Assembly (NCBI RefSeq): GCF_015477835.1 | Contig: NZ_JADLQN010000001.1 | Coordinates: forward strand, 1,178,001-1,242,000 | Source: Nocardia higoensis | Lineage (GTDB): Bacteria > Actinomycetota > Actinomycetes > Mycobacteriales > Mycobacteriaceae | Direction of reading: 5' to 3' | Length of the DNA: 64,000 nt | Shown here: positions 53,619 through 60,909 of the stretch, piece after piece | Numbering within the stretch: the first letter of the stretch is position 1 | Layout of the letters: every line of letters begins with the position of its first letter | Notes under the pieces: model-generated | Database searches by the model: none | What the model saw: only the letters and a program-made list of their open reading frames with translations | Told to the model about the DNA's origin: nothing | Translations under genes and position numbers: made by a program

Positions 53619-55588
53619 TCTCGGCCCGCCATGTTCGACTCCCCCGGCGTGAGCGCACCGGCGGTCAGGCCGGTGGTCATGAGTTCTGTGACATGTTCGG
53701 CGACACTGAACGCCGTTCCAGCGGTGGTGCGCAGCAGAAAAAGCTGCCGGAAGACCGCCCCGTACTTCTGCTGTTCCGGCAGCGCCACGACGGGGACGCG
53801 AAGCCGCGAGGGGTCGAAGCGCACGGTCGATGTCCTTGTGGCGGAGACATTTTCGTCTCCGGTGAGGAACCCGGCCACGAACCACGGATCGAGCTGACTG
53901 CCGTCGAGGCGCAGGGCGTGGATGTGCGGGCCGAGGAGCGCACCCTGGTCCCGAGGACCGGCGACCCGCGCGGCGCGGGCGCCGCTGCGATCACTGCGTA
54001 CGGCGGGGATCAGGACATCGCCGGCGCGGACCTGAATCTCTTCGGAGGGCCGCACGGATTCCATGGTTCCCGACGGCGGTGCGCCGGTGGCGACGTCGGG
54101 AGCCGTCAACACCGGCCGGGTATCCCCGGCCTCCGCGCGCTCGGCGCTTGCCGGTCGGGCCCGGATCCATTCCAGCTGACCGTGTGCGGCGAGATCGGCC
54201 ACGGTCACGAACCGCCAGGCAGCGCCGCCCGCCTCGTACCATCCCGTGACTCGCGCGGCCATCGCGGTCAGCTCCGATGCCGCCGCACCGAGTGCGCTCA
54301 GAGCGTCACCGAGTTGGCCGGCGATCGCGCCGCCGTCCAGTGCGGACCGCACGTAGCGAGCGGGGGTGAGGTCCACCTCGTCATCGAGCACATCCACGAG
54401 CCGGACCACGGCGGCCACACCGGAGGTCTCGGCGCGATCCGGCTGACCGTCGTCGAACGCTCGCCACAGCGGGAGGACATCGGCGGCGAGGCGGTCCCAG
54501 TCGATCCGGTCCGCACCGACAGCGGGCAGCGCCGTGGTGTCGACGAACAGCAGCGCATCGGGCACATCGGCACCGGGCGCGGGTCGCCGCACGATCCAGA
54601 TCTGCAAGCCGACATGCCAAGGCAGAGCCGCTCCGGGTGGCAGACCGATTACGGCGCGCAACGCGCCGGTCCGGGCGAGGTTGGCCCGGATCTTGCGCCC
54701 CCCGGCACGGGTGGCGACCGCCGGCGGTAGCAGCAGCACGGCGTCCGCACCGGGACGCAGATGGGCGACGGCATGCTGGACCCAGGCCAGTTCGGGTTCG
54801 CCCCGCGGCGGTAGGCCGTAGTCCCAGCGACTGTCGAGGGCGAGTTCGCTCGAGCCCCAATCTCGTTGCCCATAAGGCGGATTGCACAACACCGCATCGA
54901 ATTGCCGCCGGTCGAAGGCATCGGCCGGCAGGCTGTCGCCCTGCCGGATCTCGGTGGTGAGCGCGGGATGGGCGGTGAGCATCAGACGGGTACGTTCGAC
55001 CTGCACCGGCACGAGATCCTGCCCGCACACCTGCGATGCGCCCGCCTCGACAGCAGCGAGCAGTAGCGATCCGCTTCCGCAGGCGGGGTCGAGCACCTGC
55101 GATCCCGGCCCGACCGCCGACAGTTTCGTCATCAGGTCGGCGACGTCCGGCGGGGTCGCGTACACGCCCGTAGCGGCGGATCCTTCCATCGCTCGTTCGG
55201 CGAGGGTGTCGAAAGCGATGCGCGCACCTTCCGTCGCGACCGTCCGCGTCACCGACCGCGCGACCGCTGCCGCGAACTCCGCGTCGGTGGTGTCCGAGAC
55301 CGAGGCCTCCCAGCCGTCGCCGGTGCGGCGCAGGGCTCCCATCACCTCGGCGACGACCTTGGGCTCGCGGGATCTGACGAGGGTCCGCAGGTCGGTGGCC
55401 GACGACTCCGACACCTGGATTCCGTGCTCGGCCAGCCATTCCCGCACCTGGTGCAGGTCGAAGAGCGGACGGGCGTCGGTTCCGGCGACGGCCCCGGGGA
55501 AGTCGTCGTACCGCCGCCGCCAGTTGCTGACCGTCGCCCTGGTGACGCCCGCGAGCCGTGAGATCTCGGACGCGCTGATCTGCGACAT
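53615..55588 (-). CDS. HTH-fused N6-adenine DNA methylase with C-terminal specificity half
   Basis: The 657-residue protein starts with a MerR/recombinase-like helix-turn-helix (ISASEISRLAGVTRATVSNWRRRYDDFP). A HsdM-like methylase core follows, with SAM motif DPACGSGSLLLAAVEAGA (Asp about 167) and catalytic NPPY (Asn about 236 in LCNPPYGQRDWG). It ends with an HsdS-like half (VRAGDVLIPAVRSD, GALLGPHIHALRLDGSQLDPWFVAGFL, VRFDPSRLRVPVVALPEQQKYG). It should methylate adenine in a bipartite site. ATG 55588 follows GGAGAGGGC. No HsdR is adjacent. It heads the overlapping three-gene operon with the specificity half and the kinase. Confidence 0.9.
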   Translation of the reverse strand: MSQISASEISRLAGVTRATVSNWRRRYDDFPGAVAGTDARPLFDLHQVREWLAEHGIQVSESSATDLRTLVRSREPKVVAEVMGALRRTGDGWEASVSDTTDAEFAAAVARSVTRTVATEGARIAFDTLAERAMEGSAATGVYATPPDVADLMTKLSAVGPGSQVLDPACGSGSLLLAAVEAGASQVCGQDLVPVQVERTRLMLTAHPALTTEIRQGDSLPADAFDRRQFDAVLCNPPYGQRDWGSSELALDSRWDYGLPPRGEPELAWVQHAVAHLRPGADAVLLLPPAVATRAGGRKIRANLARTGALRAVIGLPPGAALPWHVGLQIWIVRRPAPGADVPDALLFVDTTALPAVGADRIDWDRLAADVLPLWRAFDDGQPDRAETSGVAAVVRLVDVLDDEVDLTPARYVRSALDGGAIAGQLGDALSALGAAASELTAMAARVTGWYEAGGAAWRFVTVADLAAHGQLEWIRARPASAERAEAGDTRPVLTAPDVATGAPPSGTMESVRPSEEIQVRAGDVLIPAVRSDRSGARAARVAGPRDQGALLGPHIHALRLDGSQLDPWFVAGFLTGDENVSATRTSTVRFDPSRLRVPVVALPEQQKYGAVFRQLFLLRTTAGTAFSVAEHVTELMTTGLTAGALTPGESNMAGRE

Positions 55589-55638
55589 GCCCTCTCCTCT
55601 CCTGTCGCCCGAGGCCACCCTGACCCAGACGTGAACAA

Positions 55639-55670
55639 AAAGCAATTGCCAATTCGTTTGACATTGCTTT
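55639..55670. promoter_or_regulatory. Inverted repeat in the divergent promoter of the defence island
   Basis: AAAGCAAT (55639-55646) and ATTGCTTT (55663-55670) are perfect complements separated by 16 bases. The right arm overlaps the -35 element of the rightward promoter. The AT-rich patch is unlike its GC-rich surroundings. A plausible binder is the HTH of the adjacent methylase, which would couple expression of both arms. This is inference. Confidence 0.65.
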
Positions 55671-55686
55671 CGCAGATTTCTACAGT
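55658..55686 (+). promoter_or_regulatory. Sigma-70-type promoter of the rightward arm
   Basis: TTGACA at 55658-55663 and TACAGT at 55681-55686 are separated by exactly 17 bases. This is the best housekeeping-type promoter seen in the window. It is 57 bases upstream of the small membrane protein gene and could also serve pglW. Confidence 0.75.
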
Positions 55687-55742
55687 CTTACATCACCGAT
55701 CCCGGCCGACGCTCGAAACCAACGCCACATCGAGGAGTCCCC

Positions 55743-56162
55743 ATGAACACCGAACCCGAAGGACCGCTCGACCTGTGGAAGTCGGCGCCCGTACCGCCCG
55801 CGGTTCCCACCGCCCCCTCCGATCGGCACCCGCTGCAGGCGCGGCCCACGCCGCCGCCCGCGCCGGTCGCGGAACCACGGAACCTCTACCCCCACCCGCA
55901 GCCCCCGGTGCCCCCGCAGTACGCGCAGCCCGTGGCGGGACCGCAGTACCCGCCGCAGTACCCGCCGCAGTACGCGCCGCCGTATCCGCCGCAGCCGACC
56001 GCATATCCGTTGATGAACGTCGTGCAGAACAACGTGGGATACGGCGGCCCGGTCGTGCGGCGCGCCTTCCCGCACGGACTGCACCTGGTCCTCTCGCTCA
56101 TCACCTGCGGCCTGTGGCTGCCGATCTGGCTCATCCATTACCTCGTGGCCGGCAACCGCTGA
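55743..56162 (+). CDS. Small Pro-rich protein with C-terminal membrane segment
   Basis: The 139-residue protein has a disordered N-terminal region of about 95 residues dominated by Pro, Tyr and Gln (PQYPPQYPPQYAPPYPPQP). A hydrophobic C-terminus of about 25 residues follows (LHLVLSLITCGLWLPIWLIH) and ends in a basic NR, suggesting a tail-anchored topology. I do not recognise a family with a known role, though short membrane modules of this kind are widespread in actinobacteria. It stands between the divergent methylase operon and pglW, downstream of a strong promoter. Confidence 0.72.
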   Translation: MNTEPEGPLDLWKSAPVPPAVPTAPSDRHPLQARPTPPPAPVAEPRNLYPHPQPPVPPQYAQPVAGPQYPPQYPPQYAPPYPPQPTAYPLMNVVQNNVGYGGPVVRRAFPHGLHLVLSLITCGLWLPIWLIHYLVAGNR

Positions 56163-56342
56163 AAGCATCGAAGGATCACTCGATGGTCGCGAAACAGAAT
56201 CCCGGCGTGCGCCGATCCACACCATGGCCCCGCGCCGGATTCCTCGCCCGGATCGGCGAATCATCCGACGTGTTGCGGGGGCAGGCTAATGTTTGCAGCT
56301 ACGGGTGGGCACGGCGGTCGTGACCGCCCGTGGTGAATTTTT

Positions 56343-56368
56343 CGCACCGATGGTGCGGAGATCGCACC
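56343..56368. promoter_or_regulatory. Compound inverted repeat in the pglW leader
   Basis: CGCACC, GGTGCG and CGCACC follow one another at 56343-56348, 56352-56357 and 56363-56368, so two alternative hairpins compete for the middle arm. A separate hairpin with arms GGCGGT and ACCGCC lies just upstream (56313-56328). The gap 56163-56430 has no gene. These could shape pglW expression. Confidence 0.5.
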
Positions 56369-56430
56369 GTCTGTCGCACGCGCGGGGGGCGGGTGGTCGA
56401 CGCGACGACGAGAACAGGACTGCGCAGCGT

Positions 56431-59400
56431 ATGGACGAGGGTCGGTGGACGACGGTCACCGAGTCGAGTTTCGAGCACGAGCGCCGGGGGCTGGAAGCGA
56501 TCCGGAAGCAGTTGCCGAACGCCGACCCATGGTTCGCCTGGTCGAATTTCACCTTCACCGCGCGCACCGGCCATGTGCGCGAGGTCGATCTGCTGGTGGT
56601 CGCCCCGAACGGCGTCCTCATGATCGAACTCAAGGACTGGAGTGGCAGGCTCTCCGGTGAGGGCGGCGACTGGGTGCAGACCACCACTCGCGGTGAGCGT
56701 CGCTTCCATCGCAATCCGCTGCATCTGGTGAACCAGAAGAGCAAGGAACTCGCGGGTCTGCTCGGCGACGCCAGCGCGCGCGTCTTCCTGAGTGCGGCGG
56801 TGTGCCTGACGAACCCGGATCTGCGATTCGACCTCCCGGTCGGTGACCGCGCGAACACCCACACGATCCGGGAGCTGCTGGAGCGGCTGAACGCGCCGGT
56901 GCGCGATGCCCGGCACACGATCAGCACCCAACGGGCGCGGGCGATCAAGAAGGCGCTCGAACAGGTCGGCATCCGGCGCAGTGGCGCGGAGTTCACCGTC
57001 GGCCCCTATCTGCTGGAACGCAAGCCCATGGATGCCGGACCGTCCTGGCAGGATTATCTGGCGACCCATACCGAACTGCGTGAACGGGCGCGTGTACGCA
57101 TCTACCTGCGCGAACGCGGCACCGACGAGGAGGCCCGCACATCGGTGGACGCGGCCGCGCGCCGCGAAGCCGCGGTACTGCGCAGATTCCGCCATCCCGG
57201 CGCGGTGCAGTTGGAGATGTTCGACCCGTCCGGTCACACGGCGGGTCCGGCGCTGATCTTCCGCTACCACCCCGAGACCCTGCACCTCGACGACTATCTG
57301 ACCCGCCACGGTGATGCACTCGATATCGAAGATCGTGTCGCGCTCGTCCGCCAGCTTGCGGAGGCCCTGCGCTCGGCGCATTCCGGACGTCTCTATCACC
57401 GGGCGCTGGCCGCCCGTTCGATCCATGTGATTCCGCGTCCCGGCACGAGCGAAGCGCAACGGTGGCGCGCTCCGCGCCTGCAGATCTCCGATTGGCAGGT
57501 GGCGACCCAGCGGTCGGGCGGCACGGCGGCGACGATGACCCGGCACGCCCCGACACTGCTGTCCGCCCAGCACCTGTCCGCCGGCTCGGACGCCTATCTC
57601 GCACCGGAAGTGTCGGCCGCCGCACCCGATCCGGTCGCCATGGATGTGTTCGGCCTGGGCATGCTCACCTATCTGCTGGTCACCGGCAAGGCGCCGGCCA
57701 CCTCGCACGCGGAACTGCTGGCCCGCCTGGAAGCCGACGACGATCTCCGCCCCAGCGCACTGGTCGACAATCTGCCCGACGATGTCGATCTGCTGGTGGC
57801 GGCGGCGACCGATTACCGCCCGTCCAGGCGACTGCCCTCCATGGACGACTTCCTGGAACTGCTCGACGACGTCGAGAAGGCCCTGACCACCCCCGACGAG
57901 GAAGAAGCCCCCGCCGACGACAAGGACCCGCTCGAGGCTGTCCGCGGCGATGTGCTCGGCGCTCGCTGGCTGGTGCGCCGCCGCCTCGGCACCGGTTCCA
58001 CGAGCCGCGCGCTGCTGGTGCGCGATCTGCACGCCGACCCGGCCAAACGCGGCGCTCGCACCTATGTGGTGTTGAAGGTGGCACTGTCCGAAGACCGGTC
58101 GGAACTGCTCGAACGCGAGGCAGCTGTCCTGCGCGGTCTGCGGCGGCACTCGGGTGTGATCGATCTGGTCGATCCCGGTGTGCTCAGCCTCGGTGGCCGC
58201 ACCACCCTCGTCCTCGAGTACGTGGGCGACGAACAGGGCCTCGACAGCGACACGAACAACCGCACCGAGGAGACCGTGGCCCGCGAGCTGCGCGACAACG
58301 GCCGCCTGCGGGTAGGACGCCTGGAAACCTATAGTGACTACCTGTTCGCCGCCGTCGATTTCCTCGAGGGCGAGGGCGTCTGGCACCGCGATCTGAAGCC
58401 GGACAATATCGCGATCCGGGTGCGCCCCAACCGCACTCGCGAACTGGTGCTCATCGACTTCTCGCTGGCCGGCTATTCGGTGCAGAACACCGAGGCGGGC
58501 ACCGACGGCTATCTGGACCCGTTCATCGGCACCTTGACCCGCAGCGTCTACGACGCCGCCGCCGAGCGCTACGCCCTGGCGGTGACCCTGCACGAGATGG
58601 CCTCCGGTGAGCTGCCGCGCTGGGGTGACGGCAGTGTGCTGCCCCGCCAGCTCGACGCCGCCGAGTTCCCGTATCCGACGGTGGCCGCCGACGCCTTCGA
58701 TCCCTCGGTGCGCGACGGCCTGATCGCCTTCTTCCGCACAGCGCTGCATCGTGATGTGGCGCAACGGTTCCCGGATCTCAAGCCGATGCGCGACGCCTGG
58801 CGCAAAATCTTCCTCGACATGTCGCGTTCGGTGCCGGCGCGTCCGCTGAGCAGCCATCCCGAACCGGCGGCCGATGTCGATGTGGTCACGCCGGAAGAGC
58901 AGCGCAGGCGCATCGCCGAAGAAGCCACCCTCGAGACGCACCTCTCGCAAGCCGGTCTGACCACCGCCACCGAACAGTTCCTCTACGGCCTCGGTGTGAA
59001 CACGGTCGCCGAATTCCTGGAACACGGCCGCGGCAAGCTCATCAACGCGCCCGGCCTGGGCGTGAAAGCCCGCCGGGAGATCCAGGACCGGCTGCGGGAG
59101 TGGGGCCGCCGCCTCGGCAAGGACGAACCCGCCCCGCTGGCCCCGGCGGCACGTAAGGAGGCCAAGGCCGAACTCGCCGCCGCCGAAGCCGATCTCGGCA
59201 CGGGCCTGCTGCGCACCCTGAGCCTGGACACCCTGGCGACCCGTTTCGTGCCCGAACGCACCAAGACCAACGGCAACAAGGTCGACGCGGTGGCGCGGGT
59301 GCTGCGCATTCCCGGCGCGGGTGATCTGCCGGAACTGGATGCCTGGCCGACGCAGACGGCGGTGGCCGAAACTCTGGATCTCACTCCCGCCCGGATAGCG

Positions 59401-60909
59401 CAACTGCTGAGAGCGCAACGGCAGCAGTGGAAGAAGGATCCGGCGGTGCAGGCGCTGCGCGAGCAGGTCCTGGAACTGCTGGAGGGTTTCGGCCGGGTCG
59501 CGTCGGCCACCGAACTCGCCGACGCCTTGATCGCCCGGCGCGGCACCCGCCTGCACGAGCGCGCCCAGCGCCGCGCCCTCGGTCTGGCGGCCGTGCGCGT
59601 GGTCGTGGAGGTCGAGCAGCTCGCCCCGGACGAGGCGGCGTTCCTCGCCGTGCAGAAGCGCGAATCCGGTGCCGACCCGGTGGTGGTGCTGGCCCTGGAG
59701 GTGAACGAGGACACCGCTCCCGACACCCCCGGCGGTCACGCACTGGCGGATTACGCACTGCGCCTGGGCCGGACCGCGGACCTGCTGGCCGCTCAGGAAA
59801 CCCTGCCGACCGCCGGAACCGTGCTCGAACGGCTCGGCGCGCTCACCCCGCCCCCGGGCGCGCTCACCCTGGACGAGCGCCGTCTCGTGCAGGTGGCCGT
59901 CGCCGCGTCCCGCCACGCCGCCGTGACGCCCCGGCTCGAGATCTACCCGCGTGACCTCCCGCTCGTGCGCGCCGTGCGGCTCACCCAGGCCGGCCTGCTC
60001 ACCCTCACCCCCGACCTGCCGTTGAACCAGCAGCCCGGCCTGCGCGCCGAGCGCGTGTTCGAACGCATCCTCGCCCGCTTCCCGGAACTGGAGATCGCGG
60101 GCAGCGACCGCGATATCCCCACCCCGGAACTCACCCGGGCATTGCGCGAGGCCGGTTTCGACCTCCTCGTCGCCACCCACGCCGAGACCCGCGTGCAGCG
60201 CTACCTGCCCGAGCACGCCGACCAGCAATCCAGCCTCACCGCGCCCTCCCGCCACTGGTCGACGGTGGTCAGCACCCACGCGGCAGGCCGCTATTCCGAC
60301 GACCCGAATGTCGCCAAGGTCGCCCGTGCCGAGGAATTGCTGACCGGCGCCGCCGTGCGCGACGGTTTCCGGGTGCTCACCGCCCCCACCCACCCCACCA
60401 CAGCCACCGGTGAAGCCGTTCGCGAACTGCGGGAACGTTTCTCGGCGCGCCCGGTGTCGGCGACGTCGCTGTTCCTGGCGAACATGCACGATCTGGTTCC
60501 CCCGGGCACCAAACCCACATGGGAAACGATCCTGCGCGCCGACATCGCCGAACCGGGTTCACGCGCGGCCCTGAAGTTCCAGGAGTACGCCCGTACCGCA
60601 TGGGGCCGCCTCGAAGCCGAGATCGCCGACATGATCGCCGGTGACGGCCCTCTGCTGCTCACCGACACCGTCGTCTTCGCCCGCTACAACGCCATGGGGG
60701 TGCTGAGCCGCCTGGCCGAGCATGCCCGCCGCGGCAAGGGCGGCCTGTGGTTGCTGTGCCCGCAGTCCGATCCGCTGCGCCAACCGCACCTGGGTGCGGA
60801 GGCCGTGCCCTACCAGTCCGCTCTCAACGAGTGGATTTCCCTGCCCGAAGCCTGGATTCGCACCGTCCACCGCGCCAGCCCCACGACCGACACAGGAGTT
60901 ACCGCATGA
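56431..60909 (+). CDS. pglW: BREX type 2 serine/threonine kinase PglW
   Basis: The 1492-residue protein has the PglW layout. A N-terminal NERD nuclease-related domain (about 15-140; VREVDLLVVAPNGVLMIELKDWSG) is followed by a first kinase-like domain (about 190-490) that lacks HRD and DFG (YHRALAARS, SDWQV), so it is probably a pseudokinase. A second kinase domain (about 510-800) has WHRDLKPDNIAI and LIDFSLAGY, with Ser replacing the DFG Gly. A helix-hairpin-helix segment (about 840-895; FLYGLGVNTVAEFLEHGRGK) and a long C-terminal region complete it. In Pgl/BREX-2, PglW is required for phage resistance with PglX, PglY and PglZ. ATG 56431 is the assumed start. The stop overlaps pglX by ATGA. 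Confidence 0.93.
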   Translation: MDEGRWTTVTESSFEHERRGLEAIRKQLPNADPWFAWSNFTFTARTGHVREVDLLVVAPNGVLMIELKDWSGRLSGEGGDWVQTTTRGERRFHRNPLHLVNQKSKELAGLLGDASARVFLSAAVCLTNPDLRFDLPVGDRANTHTIRELLERLNAPVRDARHTISTQRARAIKKALEQVGIRRSGAEFTVGPYLLERKPMDAGPSWQDYLATHTELRERARVRIYLRERGTDEEARTSVDAAARREAAVLRRFRHPGAVQLEMFDPSGHTAGPALIFRYHPETLHLDDYLTRHGDALDIEDRVALVRQLAEALRSAHSGRLYHRALAARSIHVIPRPGTSEAQRWRAPRLQISDWQVATQRSGGTAATMTRHAPTLLSAQHLSAGSDAYLAPEVSAAAPDPVAMDVFGLGMLTYLLVTGKAPATSHAELLARLEADDDLRPSALVDNLPDDVDLLVAAATDYRPSRRLPSMDDFLELLDDVEKALTTPDEEEAPADDKDPLEAVRGDVLGARWLVRRRLGTGSTSRALLVRDLHADPAKRGARTYVVLKVALSEDRSELLEREAAVLRGLRRHSGVIDLVDPGVLSLGGRTTLVLEYVGDEQGLDSDTNNRTEETVARELRDNGRLRVGRLETYSDYLFAAVDFLEGEGVWHRDLKPDNIAIRVRPNRTRELVLIDFSLAGYSVQNTEAGTDGYLDPFIGTLTRSVYDAAAERYALAVTLHEMASGELPRWGDGSVLPRQLDAAEFPYPTVAADAFDPSVRDGLIAFFRTALHRDVAQRFPDLKPMRDAWRKIFLDMSRSVPARPLSSHPEPAADVDVVTPEEQRRRIAEEATLETHLSQAGLTTATEQFLYGLGVNTVAEFLEHGRGKLINAPGLGVKARREIQDRLREWGRRLGKDEPAPLAPAARKEAKAELAAAEADLGTGLLRTLSLDTLATRFVPERTKTNGNKVDAVARVLRIPGAGDLPELDAWPTQTAVAETLDLTPARIAQLLRAQRQQWKKDPAVQALREQVLELLEGFGRVASATELADALIARRGTRLHERAQRRALGLAAVRVVVEVEQLAPDEAAFLAVQKRESGADPVVVLALEVNEDTAPDTPGGHALADYALRLGRTADLLAAQETLPTAGTVLERLGALTPPPGALTLDERRLVQVAVAASRHAAVTPRLEIYPRDLPLVRAVRLTQAGLLTLTPDLPLNQQPGLRAERVFERILARFPELEIAGSDRDIPTPELTRALREAGFDLLVATHAETRVQRYLPEHADQQSSLTAPSRHWSTVVSTHAAGRYSDDPNVAKVARAEELLTGAAVRDGFRVLTAPTHPTTATGEAVRELRERFSARPVSATSLFLANMHDLVPPGTKPTWETILRADIAEPGSRAALKFQEYARTAWGRLEAEIADMIAGDGPLLLTDTVVFARYNAMGVLSRLAEHARRGKGGLWLLCPQSDPLRQPHLGAEAVPYQSALNEWISLPEAWIRTVHRASPTTDTGVTA

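Noticed and set aside
56299..60489. A long open frame antisense to pglW (about 1396 codons)
   Set aside because: Same cause as above. The forward strand has NERD, kinase and HhH motifs in order.
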